From Cryptomeria japonica (taxonomy: Eukaryota; Streptophyta; Pinopsida; Cupressales; Cupressaceae), in contig NC_081406.1 of the NCBI RefSeq assembly GCF_030272615.1, positions 111,445,783-111,509,782 of the forward strand: 64,000 nucleotides of DNA. Reading direction: 5' to 3'. This document shows positions 1 through 11,441 of the stretch, piece by piece (within the stretch, counting starts at the first letter, position 1; each line of letters opens with the position of its first letter). The notes beneath the pieces were generated by a model. That model saw only the letters and a program-made list of their open reading frames with translations. It did no database searches and was not told the origin of the DNA. The position numbers and the translations under genes are program-made.

Positions 1-23
1 GGGAGCGGTATTTAAATTTCAAA

Positions 24-819
24 TTGGACCGCATTGTTAGGGACCTTAGCCCCTCTTTAGAAACCCATGAGGAATTTTATGATGCTTACCAGACTTCCCC
101 AATAGCTATGAAAAATTTGTTATGTGAACTTTATTTACATAACTATGTTGCAGCTTCAGATAGTGAGTGGAATCCTTTGTTATATATTAGTGATATCCAT
201 ATAAAAGCTTTAATGTCATGGATTCAAAATGAGATCAGCATGGGGGCACAAGCCAGAGCAGACAAGGATTTTGAATTTGATTGTCCATTGCCATTGAAGA
301 AGGAAGCAAAAGAGCTAAGAGTTCTTTTTTATGAATGGCAAAAGTTACTAGTAAGGCAAGATGTTAGGAATTCTAGTGTTGCCAATGAGGGAAGAAATAT
401 ACCAAGCATATGATCATTTAGTTCAAACTGAAAGTGTAGCTGCAATTGATGGCTTAAATCAACGTTGGAATAACTTGCCAAAAGAATTGAAGCAAGGAAA
501 ACCTCATTCACTGCCAAATTTCTAGGTAGCTATGAAAAGAGCCCCTAAATATATACAATTGGGCAGAGAGAAAAAAAATAATTAGGTACCTTTGATCTTT
601 CAGCATCCTATTCTTATGTGGCCACTATTGGGATGTAAGACTACAGATAAGCCTTATGAAGAAGTTACAGAAGAAGCTAGATGGTCCAGGTTGGAAAATA
701 TGAAAGGATTTCACTGGAATTTAGCTTCTAGAGGAATAGGTCAAGGAACCACTGGTGACCTAAGAGTTAGTGCAAGAATCAGAAATTTTCCTCTTGCTAT
801 AGGATCAACAAGATCTTAA
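24..819 (+). pseudogene. Unrecognised decayed ORF at left edge
   Basis: An open frame at 24-413 (129 codons, also open upstream to the window edge) is continued by a second frame from about 385, with stops at 523 and near 583, and then runs open to 819. Together they suggest one protein broken by a frameshift and two stops. The visible protein is acidic and has Trp- and Tyr-containing segments (for example ESVAAIDGLNQRWNNLP at about 433). I recognise no family. The ORF is followed at once by a purine-rich AAAGTTGGGGG tract at 819-829, like the polypurine tract that precedes a 3' LTR, so it may be the last ORF of an LTR element (inference). It could also be a decayed host gene. Confidence 0.4.
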
Positions 820-829
820 AGTTGGGGGC

Positions 830-2081
830 ATGATGAGTTGAGACATTGGCATATTTTTATCCTTAGAACTCTTGAGCTTTTGTCATATTTTGATTTATAT
901 AATAGTAATGATGTATCAAAAGTTTAGTATATGTATTTCAGATGTTAGCCTGAACCTATTAAAACATGTTTTGTCTTTGCCAATTTATTCCTGCAACCAT
1001 GTTATTCATTCATGTTGCCATGCGGATTGTTTAGGGCAATATCATGTGTGAAATTAATAGATGTCCTGATTAAATAAAATATGTATGTATGTTCTTGAAT
1101 GTTATTTATTTTGAAGTGCGGGGAATAAATGATGTTGTGGTGGAAGCTCGCCTATCACGCCAATTGCAGGAAGAGATATTTAAGAGGATGACTAAAAGAT
1201 CGAACAACAAAGATGTTGAAAAGCATAAGGAACGACATGGCAGAATCAATCACACGATACTACTGATGTCTAACTCAAGTGGACACTTGTGTTGTAAATA
1301 CCGCAATAGTATGTTATGACTGTGGTTCGGTTTAGATCCATATTTTTTGTAGCTTAACTCCAGCTATCTCCTTTCTCGATTAGTTATTCTCCTCTTCTCT
1401 TCAGTGTGATCTGTGTTGTCTAAAGTAGATGTTTTCTTTTAAAATAAGTTCTTCATCTCTTCTCAGGGGTTAGATAGAAAAAAGAGAGAAAGTAGAGAAG
1501 AGGTTTTTTACAAGTGTTTTTGAGTTTCTTTTTATGTTGAATCATGTAATGACTTCCAAAGAACAATGAATAAAAATATGTTATTTTGAGCACTTAGATT
1601 TATTTTTGGGAAGCCCGGAATCACTCACCCAAGGGGGGCCACTTGGTGAGTGTTCCTGTGCATTTGTTAAGATTAGTTTTCTTTCCTTAGCTGCAGTAGA
1701 CGTTCTTGCATTGACTGTTCCTGCAGCCACTGGAAAAACAGATCCACTGACCGTTCCTACAGCCAGACCAAAATAGAGTAATTTATGTTTATCAACATTG
1801 AACTTAGTCAGTATTTCTTGAATGAATTTATGTTAATGCAGAAGTTTTCTTGTAGCCTTTCAATAGTTTCAATTCTTGCTTGTCTTTTTCGCATAATGTT
1901 AGTTGTTGTAGTAATGCAAAGTAGCTATTGCAGGAACTTAGTGCATATATAGTGTAGAACCATTTCAAGTATTACGTCCCTGGTTTGACAATCAAATGAA
2001 CACTAGCTATAGAAATAGTGAATTTACCAAGTGAATGTCCAAACTTCAGGTTGAGACTTCAACTAGAGTTATTATTCTTAT
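830..2081 (+). repeat. Possible 3' LTR or 3' flank of the left-edge element
   Basis: No convincing gene lies here. The stretch follows a polypurine-like tract, contains an AATAAA signal at 1569-1574 and a 12-base hairpin at 1622-1652, and stops abruptly where the LTR of copia element A begins. This fits an LTR of about 1.2 kb, but its partner LTR is outside the window so it cannot be proved here. The 76-codon ORF at 1089-1319 shows no recognisable motif. Confidence 0.3.
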
Positions 2082-2421
2082 TGTTGGGTTAAACAGGCCC
2101 CTCATTGTATCACATACTTTCTACAGAAGTATCATCTGACTGTGGGTAGGCTTCCCAAGGTGGTTTTTCCCTTTTCTGGGTTTTCCACGTACAAATCATG
2201 GTGTTATGTGGTATGGTTTCTTTGCATTGATTATCTGTTTGATTGTTGAGTTGCATTGTTTACCGGTATCGGTGTCTACCAGCATCTGTTTCTACTTTAC
2301 CGATATTTAAATATTTATGTGCTCTGGTTTAAGGTTGTATTGTGAATTAAATGTTATAATTTGTTAACAACTGATTCCCCCCTCCCCCCCCCCTCTCAGT
2401 TGTTCACCAGTTATCCTAACA
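2082..2421 (+). repeat. Element A 5' LTR, reduced to its 3' third
   Basis: Bases 2095-2421 align with 15794-16112 of the 3' LTR at roughly 93-94% identity by eye. The matching sequence upstream, about 950 bp including the TATA-like box, is absent. The TGTTGG at 2082 may be the original LTR start left by an internal deletion, or a coincidence at a truncation point. The LTR end CCTAACA at 2415-2421 abuts the primer-binding site. Confidence 0.85.
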
Positions 2422-2423
2422 AT

Positions 2424-2435
2424 TGGCATCAGAGC
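2424..2435 (+). other. Element A primer-binding site (initiator tRNA-Met type)
   Basis: TGGCATCAGAGC differs at one base from TGGTATCAGAGC, the complement of the 3' end of plant initiator tRNA-Met used by most copia elements. It lies two bases after the LTR end. Confidence 0.9.
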
Positions 2436-2479
2436 TTTGGTCCTCTTTTGCAAAAGCTTAACCACTTGAGGTAGATCCT

Positions 2480-3374
2480 ATGGTAGCTAACACCTCTAAT
2501 CCACCGAAAACTATTTTCAAAAGAGAAATCCCTAAGCTTGATGGAACAAACTATGGGATATGGAAGATTCAAATGGAGACTCATCTTAGATGTCTTGGCA
2601 AGGATATTTGGGAGATCGTTGAGAAATGATACACACCTTATGATCCAGCATCTGGCAATCCTGCTCCTGCAGACTTGGATAAGAATATTTAAAATGATTG
2701 CAGAGCTAGAGAAGCCCTCTTGTGTGCACTTACTAATCAGTAGATCATGGGATTGACTGATAAATCATTGGTAAAGTTTATGTGGGAAATATTACAAACT
2801 CTAAATGAAGGTGACCCTACTGTCAAAATTGCAAAACTTGATGGTTACCGGGTAAGATATGAAAACTTAAAAATAGAAGATAATCAAATAATTGTTGTAT
2901 TTATGGAAAGAGTAAATGAGATTGTAATGGGAATTTAATGTTGTGGAGGATTTCTAAGTGAAGATGAAATAGTTTCCAAAGTCTTGAGAGCCCTTCCACC
3001 GGCTTACAAGATGAAGGCAACTGCAATTAATGAGTTAAGAATAATAGCAAACACTTTCGTTAACAAAGACATTCTGATTGGGAAATTATATGCTTTTAAG
3101 CTTGAAAATTTTGGATCTTCTGGAGCTGTAAAGTCTGAACCTGCTTTTCATGCATCATCATCATCATCATCTACTGGAAAAAGTGATTGGAAAGTCCTAT
3201 ATGCAAAAGAATTGGAAGACATGAGGAAAGAGGATGAAGAACTTGAGCAACTTGAAGCCTTATTTGCTAGAAGAGTACCTAAAGGACTGATAGGAAGTAA
3301 GTATGAAGGAAAAACACCTTCTTAAATGTTTTGCATGTAATAAGATTGGTCATTTTGCATCTGGATGTCCCAAA
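2480..3374 (+). pseudogene. Element A gag, broken
   Basis: Encodes the capsid/nucleocapsid precursor that packages element RNA. The ATG at 2480 is the first after the primer site. Near the N-terminus it reads KLDGTNYGIWKIQMETHL, the signature of copia gag (UBN2-like). In-frame stops fall at about 2625 and 2935, with others between. The zinc knuckle CFACNKIGHFASGC (CX2CX4HX4C) at about 3331-3372 is intact and is reached only after a frame change near 3300. A Ser-rich run from a TCA repeat lies at about 3150-3172. Confidence 0.85.
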
Positions 3375-5050
3375 AGGAATGCAAGGTTTGAGGAAAGAGT
3401 TAAAAAATATTTTACGCCTAACCAGAACAGATATAGATTTAAGAAAAGTAAACAATGCTACATAGAAGATGAGGAAGGAGTAACTGATGACTCTAGGGAT
3501 GAACCGATAGAAGACTCTGCTAGTGGATCCAACAATGGAAAGGAATGGGTGTTCTATGCTTTGAACAAAGATGAAATGGAACTGGCTATCAAGAATGAAG
3601 AAAAGGCCCTGGCAGCAAAAGTTGAAGATAAGGATGAATGGGTAATTGATAGTGGATGCTCACATCATATGACTAGAGATAAAGGGAAATTTTTGTCCCT
3701 GCAAGAATATAATGACAGTCAAGTCAAATTTGGAGATGACAAGGCATGTATGATCAAAGGTAGAGGTATTATTTCTTTGGATGGTAAGAATAATACTGAT
3801 AATGTCTATTATGTAGAAGGTTTAAAGCATAATCTTTTCAGTGTTGGTCAATTGGTTGACAAGGGTTTCCAACTTCAGTTTAAAGATTAAAAAAATGCAA
3901 AATCATTAACAAGACTGGTTTGGAGATTGTTATCGGTAATCAGACTAGAGGTAATATCTTTCACTTGAATACTGGTAATAAGACATCCTTAATTGCTCAT
4001 ATTGATGAGAGTTGGTTATGGCATAAGAGGTTGTGTCATGTTAATTTTGATTGTATTGTTAAGATCAGTTCAACTAAGGCAGTTAGAGATATACCTAAGA
4101 TTATGAAGCCTCATAATCTGGTATGTAATGAATGTCAATTGGGTAAGCAAGCTAGAAGTTATTTTAAGAGCATACATGATAAATCTAATGATGTACTTGA
4201 TTTTATTCACACTGACTTATGTGGTCCAGCAAGGACTAGAAGCTTTCAAGGTGATAGGTATTTCATACTGATTATTGATGACTATTCTAGAATGATGTGG
4301 GTGACTTTTCTAAGGGAGAAGTCTGAAGCTTTTGAGAAATTCAAGATCTTTAAAGAAAAGCTTGAAACTGAATCTCGATTGAAAATCAAATGTCTAAGAT
4401 CATATCAAGGAGGTGAGTTCACTTCTCATGAATTTAATAGTTATTGTGAGACAAATGGAATCAGGAGACAACTATCTGCCCCTAGGAATCCTTAGCAGAA
4501 TGGAGTAGTGGAAAGAAAGAACATAACCATTTTGGATGCAGGAAGATCAATGATGATGGAAGCCAAATTGCTTCATATCTATTGGAGAGAAGCAATGAGT
4601 ACAATAGTCTACACATTCAACAAAGTTCACATCAAAGGTGAAACCGGTAAGACCCTTTATCAACTATGGTTTCGACATACACCTACTGTTAAATATTTTT
4701 GAATTTTTGGAAGTAAATGCTATATCAAAAGAGATGATTCAATTGGAAATTTCGATCCTAGATGTGATGAAGGGATATTTCTTGGTTACTCAATTCAAAG
4801 AAAAGCATATAGATGTTATAATAAAAGATTACAAAAAATTGTGGAGAGTGCTAATGTGAAAGTAGATGAGCAGTACAGAAATCATTCTATATCATACGAC
4901 AGGGAACCGATAGTGGAAATGAATATAACTGAACCGACAATGCCTCAACCAGTACAAGAAGTTGAAATAGTTACACCGGCACAATCAGAAAATTCAACTA
5001 TGAATGATGATCAGAGCAGTGAACCTGAAGTTCAGAAGACACCAAGGTAT
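3375..5050 (+). pseudogene. Element A protease and integrase, broken
   Basis: The aspartic protease is recognisable from WVIDSGCSHHMT at about 3639 (catalytic DSG) and the downstream LKHNLFSVGQL. A stop at 3888 separates it from the pre-integrase region (WLWHKRLCHVNF at about 4013, with the H and C of the HHCC finger). The integrase core has HTDLCGP (first Asp) and the final QNGVVERKN segment after a stop at 4493. The second catalytic Asp is Tyr in RSYQGGEF (about 4396). Further frameshifts occur near 4640-4860. The copy cannot make active integrase. Confidence 0.87.
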
Positions 5051-6022
5051 GTAAGATTAAATCATTCCGAAGATCAAATCATTGGAGATAGGAACAAGGG
5101 AGTTATGACTAGAAGGAAACTGGCTAATGAAGAGGTATGTCTTATTTCACAAATTGAACTAGCAACTGTTATTGATGCTTGTAAGGATAAACATTGGTTA
5201 AAGGCTATGGAAGATGAATTAGATTAGATAGAGAAGAATGAAACTTGGACTTTAGTTCCCCGACCTAAAAAATAAGAATGTTATTGGAACTAAATGGGTT
5301 TTTAGAAATAAACTGAATGAGGATGGTCAAGTTATAAGAAACAATGCTAGATTGGTTTGTAAAGGATATTCTCAAATGGAAGGAATTGATTATGGTGAGA
5401 CATTTGCACCTATAGCTAGAATTGAAGCTGTTAGACTATTTCTTGCCTATGCAGCTTATAAGAACTATAAGGTTTATCAAATAGATTTTAAATGTGCATT
5501 TTTTAATGGTGAACTTGAGGAAGAAGTATACATTGAGCAGCCTGATGGATTTTCACTGACAGGTGATAAAGATATGGTTTGCAAATTGAAGAAAGCTTTA
5601 TATGGTTTGAAACAAGCTCCTAGAGCTTGGTATGCAAGGTTGGATAAATATCTTTTGAAGCTTGGTTTTACTAAAGGAAGTGCTGATAGTAATTAATATT
5701 ATAAGATCATTGATGATGATATTCTAATTATTGAACTATTTTGTTGATGATATCATTTTTGGAGGAGAAGATAAATTGTGCACGGAATTTGCTAACAATA
5801 TGAAGAATTAATTTGAAATATCCATGATTGGTGAGATGAAAATTTTCTTAGGTTTGTAGATTACTCAAACTGACAAAGGCATTTTTATCTGTCAAACTAA
5901 GTATCTGATGGAATTATTGTAGAAGTTTCGTATGGATAATTCCAAATCAGTAAGTACTCCTATGGTGACAAGTGAGAAATTATCTATCAAGGATACTTCT
6001 ACATCGGTAAATTCGATAAGGT
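5051..6022 (+). pseudogene. Element A reverse transcriptase, 5' part
   Basis: Copies element RNA to DNA. Diagnostic copia strings are LVCKGYSQMEGIDYGETFAP (about 5355) and KALYGLKQAPRAWY (about 5593). A FVDDIIFGG-type catalytic motif can be read near 5741-5766 but only across a frame change. Stops interrupt the linker near 5224 and 5693. The sequence runs into TPMVTSEKLS (about 5957), where copia RT passes into RNase H, and is cut at 6027 by element E. Confidence 0.88.
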
Positions 6023-6027
6023 ATAAG

Positions 6028-7182
6028 TGATAAATACTAAGAGGGGGGGTGAATTAGTATGCCAAAAATCTCTGTACTTAAACACTTAAACAGTCTGAAG
6101 ATAAACTGGTAAAATAGTTTAACAGACAAACTGGTTATCACACATGCAAACCAAAATGCAAATAAAGCATTCACCCACAAAAGCAATACAACCATAACAC
6201 AAGATATTTGATGTGGAAACCCAAATGGGAAAAACCACAGTGAGATGGAACTCACAAGTCACTATCTGTAGAATAGAAACCAGACCGGTTAAGGTACAAT
6301 GTTCTTCACCAGAACAGATCCTGTTAGAAATCTCAATCTTTGTTAGGAGATAAGTCCGATTAAAGGCTACCTTGCTAGAGGATTTTAGATTCACAAAGGT
6401 GAACCACTTGGTTAGAGGATTTTACAAAGGCTTTTGGGCCTACCCGGTTGAGGGCTACAGACTTGTCAAAGATGTGAGTAATCAGCAAGTGTTTGATCTA
6501 TCTAATAGCACAAACTGCTTGGTTAGATCCAGTATAGCTCACTACTATTGCATTCCAGCATTACTTCAGTCTTCTCTATCTCTCACTCAATTACAACTTG
6601 ATCTTCTTAGATAAGATCACTCTTACAACAACTTATCAACCACCTTAAACCCTAGCACAACATAAACCCTTTTAGCAACAACCTAAAACCCTAGACATGA
6701 TGTCCTTTTAAAGGAATCTGATTTCATGTCGGTCCAATAGGATTACATTACAATTTCCTAGGTTCAATGAATCTAGACATACTCAGTAACACGACACAAG
6801 AAGCACCATCAGTGTGTCGGCACCGTCAAACAATCAGTGGATTAGTAACTCATCACAAAATGTCAGTTGGTAACTCATCACAGAGTATTACCGGTTCATA
6901 CAAAATACCAGTTGCCGGTTTGACAAATGAAGACTAGTAAGAATGTGTTATGCTACTTTTCTCCCTCATACTGCTTGAGATCTATGAACCGCTTGGGGTC
7001 GACATGCCACTTCAGACCGGGAAACACATTCTGCAAAATCACCAATAGTCTAAAGACTAGAATACAACATACCGGTTGGAACAAATACCGGTTGAGCTCT
7101 AGCTCATACATATAAAGTGGATCTCAATACAAGTGTGTGTCCATCAATGACAATCACAACATAAACATCAAAAATTCCAACA
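6028..7182 (-). repeat. Element E LTR (3' LTR in element sense)
   Basis: TGTTGG...ATCA when read on the - strand. The polypurine tract (TCTCCCCCTTTGGC on the + strand) abuts it at 7184. Near its U5 end (6034-6060) a G-run sits between the complementary arms ATACTAA and TTAGTAT. Confidence 0.93.
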
Positions 7183-7496
7183 ATCTCCCCCTTTGGCATT
7201 AATGGCAACACTTAGGAAAATAAAATTTTGACATCTAAGTGTTTTACAGCAAAAACATACCATTAACAAAATTGCTCCCCCTAAGCATATACACTATCCC
7301 TTAATCAATACAATGTATAGCAATTTTGCATATAGAGCATAAACATTGAGATATCAGAGCATAAAGCATATATCAAAAATTTTAAGCCAGATACTTCTCC
7401 CTATTCTTCTCCAAAATAGATAGAGTACTTCTCCCCCTTTGCCAACAATGACAAAGTACCGTTGAACAACCCTATTTCCATTAAAATAATAAGAGT

Positions 7497-10400
7497 TTAT
7501 GACAACAAGGAATAATACTTGTCAAAAACCAATTTATAGTCTTGCAAAAATTGTTTCATGGATAGAGACCAGGACTCAAGTAGGGAGGTGGCCACTTCTT
7601 TCTCTATTTGCATTTGGGATACCTGTTCTTCCATGGCATCAACTGTGCTTATCTCCTACGTAACTGTCAAGGCTTCCAGGTTCAGATAACACTTTTGAAG
7701 AATTTGCAGATGTGGAAGTAAAACTAGTTGAAGCTCCTGCAAATCCCTAGACTGTGTACTGATCTCTTGCTCCATTTTGGCTGACTGGATCTGAAACCGG
7801 TGAATGGTTTGCCCATAAGTTGCAAAGGAATCATAAGGTGGCTTAAATGTGCTTAAGTAAGACTGTAAGTCCTTTTGAAGCTTTTGCTTTTGGGCTAGCA
7901 CATCATCACATAATAGATGGGGTTGATAGATTTTGCTTAGTAGCAGATTTCCCTCATCCAAAGTGTCCCTTATATCCTTTTGGTCTTTTAGCAGTTCAGA
8001 CCGGAGTTCATTCAACTTCTTCACCAGAGCAATGTTAAAAGCCTTTTGATGCTCTTTCTTGACATTTGCCTCAGCTGCTTCTTCCAGGCTCTGCACCTGA
8101 TCATCCACTACAGTACATAGTAGCTTAAGTTGTGCTAGTGATGATTCGGTGTTGGGAAGATTGGTGTCGGGGATCAAACCGGTAAGGGTGTCTACAGTCG
8201 CTTGAATTATGTCTTGCTCCTTTTTCCTTCAGATGATTTCAAGGCGCTCTTGAGCAACCTTGATGCTCTGCATAAGCTCCGACTCACTTGCAGACTGGAG
8301 ATCGATAGGACTGGAGAAATCAGTCGGTTTGGCTTGACTCTCGGTTGCCTTCGGAGTCTCCATCTGTGTGCTCTTCATTGCTTCCGCTGCCTTGTTTGCT
8401 TTGCTTTTCTCCGTTGCCTTGTCTTCTTCTTCCTTCTTCTTTTTCTCTGCTTCCTTCTTCTTTTCTTGTTCCTTGTCTTCTGCTTCTTTCTTTTTCTTCT
8501 CAGCTTCCTTCCTCTTCTTCTCTTCTTCCTCTTCCTTCTTCTTCTTTTCTTCTTCCTTCCATTTTTCCTTTTCTTTATCTTCCTCTTCCTTCTTCTTCTT
8601 TTCTTCTTCCTTCTTCTTCTTTTCTTCCTTATCCTCTTCTTCTTTATTTTTCCTCTCATCTTCCTTCCTCTTCTCCTCTTCTTCTTTCTTTTTCCTCTCA
8701 TCTTCTTGCTTCTTTTTCTCTTCATCTTTTCTTTTCTCCTCTTCCTCTTTTCTCTTCTCTTCCTCTTTCCTCTTCTCTTCCTCTTCATCCCTCTTCTTCT
8801 TCTCTACCTGTTCCTCAGTCACTTCCTGTGTGTCCTTGGCTTGCTCACTGCCCTATTCGGCTTGTTGCCCCTGTTCTGTTCCCTCAGAAGGTATGTCCTG
8901 AGTGACATCTTCTATGTCTAGGGCATCGACATCAATAGTGTCGATTGGTTCTTCAATAAGGTTTCCTTCTTCATCAAAAACTTCATTCAGTTTGGATATA
9001 ATCGGTTCTTCTTCTGCTTGCCGGTTGGCCAATCATGCTTTGTGAGCTTGGATAGCATGATTCATATGCTGATGAGTGTCTTTTTCAACATCATCAACTC
9101 TTCCCTCTAACAACCAGAGTCTTCTTCTCCTTGTGAAGAAGAGTCCTTTATTTTGGTCCAAAACATCAAATAATTTTGAGTTTGAGAGGTCTGGAAAGTA
9201 CTATGCAAAGACTTTCTCCCTAATCTCCTGTTCTTTTTCTATGGCAATGCGCCATTTATTATCTAATACCTTATATAATGAATCCGGTGTCTAAGATTTA
9301 ATCTTTGATGGTGACCGGTCATTTTTACATAAATAAATAATAATCTCCTGTAGTACTTCATCTTTCTCCTCACTATTAAAATCATCGTAATAATCTACTA
9401 AATCATGTAGTAATTTTCTCCTAATGTTCTTTATTGTCCTTTGATAATGTGTCAAAGGTTTATATGAGGAGATATCAATATTTACCGGTGCAGATGTTGT
9501 CGGTTCATTCTTCTTCATCTTCTTTGTCTGTCTGGCCTTCTTTGGCATCTCCTTAGACTCAATCTCTTCAGAGTCTGGTTCATTTGACTTAGTCTTCCTT
9601 TTTCTTTCAAAGACTTTTGCCGGTGCCACTTCCGATTTCTTCTTTCCAAGTGATCACTTGGTCACTCTTAGAGTTGTAGTAGTAGTCGGTGTCGATGCTG
9701 CAGGCACTACCTTTGCTTTCTTTGCTGCAGGTTCTTTTCCTTTCTTAACAAAGGGTTCCTCAGCCGGTGCAATCCTCTCTAGATAGGTTCCGGTCCTCTT
9801 AGCCTTAGGATCAAGAGGCGAGGCAATAAGGGTTGAGGCATACCCTTCTAGCATATCATACATCAGCTCATAGCCCATTGGCTCCACTTCTTCCATTCTA
9901 GGCTCAACAACCTCCATTAAGCATTTGTCCACCTGGATGGTGAAATAGATGTCATCTTCATATTTCTTAACAATATCACCTGAGATCCTCACCCTTTGAC
10001 TCATCTTCCTTCTGAACTCATCAAAATACTTGTTCAGTACATCAGGGTAACCGGTTCTGATAGCTTGAATGCCTTCCTTGATCTGTTTGGTTACCAATTG
10101 GTTAGGGCACCACTGGACATCTCCTACTCTAGGAAAGTAGCCTTGGAAATAGAAGAACAACCCAACCAATAGTTGTCTGAACTTGAATCTCGGTGCATTA
10201 TCCTGTTTAATCGACTTCAGATTAGACAGGAGTTGCCTCTACATACCGGTGCATAGATCAAATGATGCATCCTCTTTAATCATCCGGTAAGCGGCATTTA
10301 CCGCTGTAGCAGATACAGAATTAATCCTACTAGCTGAGAATGTTCTGTAGCCTATCACCATGCAGGCGTACTTCACCAGATCATCCTTGATAGGATTAAC

Positions 10401-10869
10401 TGTCATACCTCGTGAGTCGCTTGTTGAACCAGTGAGCTTGGCCATTTCCATTTTGCTTATCGTTCTTAAGGCTGGTACTTCCCCTGTGTTGCAGAAACTG
10501 GTGACTACATGAATTGCCTGCGGCGTGATATCATGTGTCCTCTCTAGGTACATCTTGTCACCATGGACTCTGCTCAAAATGATCCTCTGCAAAGTCTTTT
10601 AGAAAGTATACTGCATTATGGAGTTTCTTCTTCTCTAGGATACTAAAATTCAGTTTGATTTTCTTGTCCTTGCCTCAAAATAAACCTAACTGGGTGTGAA
10701 TAGCTAAAGACCCTAGGTCTTCAATTTTGCAATCAATATAGTCAGAGATTCCCTCTTCTACTATTACTCTAGCTGGAACTTGTGATAGGGCATTATACTT
10801 GGACTTCCTTTGAATGAAACTTTCCGACTCAATGGATGTGCTAGAACTGGTATGAGATGCGGAAGCCAT
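7497..10869 (-). pseudogene. Element E ORF2: about 1,100-codon Lys/Glu-rich coiled-coil protein, decayed
   Basis: Begins MASASHTSSSTSIESESF at 10869. One frameshift lies between 10675 and 10592. From 10592 to the stop at 7497 a single frame holds about 1,030 codons with only about seven in-frame stops, all TAG or TGA. Order: an N-terminal globular region (ITPQAIHVVTSFC, LVKYACMVIGYRTFSASR), a basic Ala/Pro/Thr-rich linker with KKGKEPAAKKAKV, which looks like a nuclear-import signal, an acidic segment, an almost pure Lys/Glu/Arg helix at 8230-8820, then a coiled-coil tail (residues coded by 8177-7656). No polymerase, protease or integrase motif is present. The tail resembles the ORF of element F. 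Function is unknown. It may be a captured host gene or an accessory structural protein. Confidence 0.75.
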
Positions 10870-11125
10870 TATAGAGTATTTTAAGAACACGAAAAATACC
10901 TTTAAAATACGAATTTAGGGCTTCCTGATTCTCCTTCACTCCACACTCCGTCGGTTGTTGAATCATCGCTTTGTGTTCACCTAACCGTTTGCAAATTGAA
11001 TTTGAATCTCCTTCACGATTTGTTAATCTCTTGAAATCTTAGCTCAAATCGCCTTTTCTTCACTCTACACTTTGAAAAAAAATTCTTTGCTCAAAAACAG
11101 ATAGTGAGAAATGATTTGAAATATG

Positions 11126-11133
11126 CTTTTATA
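11126..11133 (-). promoter_or_regulatory. Internal TATA-like box upstream of element E ORF2
   Basis: Reads TATAAAAG on the - strand about 255 bp before the ORF2 ATG at 10869. The spacer between them is A/G-rich on the - strand, like a plant 5' UTR. This suggests ORF2 has its own transcript and is not only made from the LTR. That is inference from position. Confidence 0.4.
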
Positions 11134-11441
11134 CATGTCTCTCACCTATCGCCATTAATCCTCTTCTATTAGGGTGTAAACCCTAATTTGCCTTTTTACC
11201 ATTTCTGGTCTTCTGCCAAGCGACAGGTATCACATATCGGTTAAGGTCTTTTACCGGTGTAAACCGGGGGTTTGAAAACATTTTGCCATTTGCTCCCCCT
11301 AAGCCTTTTTGGAGCTTAGTTTGTCGGTTCTGATATTTCCACACTAGGTGCAGAAACCAGTTCCTCTTCCAACATTGTTGGTTTCTTCCTCCAGGTTTTG
11401 TTCATGTCTACTTGAACTATTTCAACATCAATTTCTCCTTC

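Noticed and set aside
8375-8788. 137-codon Lys/Arg-rich - strand ORF
   Set aside because: Shifted-frame shadow of the same purine-rich repeat; the Lys/Glu frame joins coding sequence on both sides and this one does not.
8202-8921. 239-codon + strand ORF rich in Phe and Leu, looking like a membrane protein, plus overlapping Ser-rich ORFs
   Set aside because: It is the antisense of the Lys/Glu-rich helix of element E ORF2; GAA/AAG/GAG repeats read backwards as TTC/CTT/CTC.
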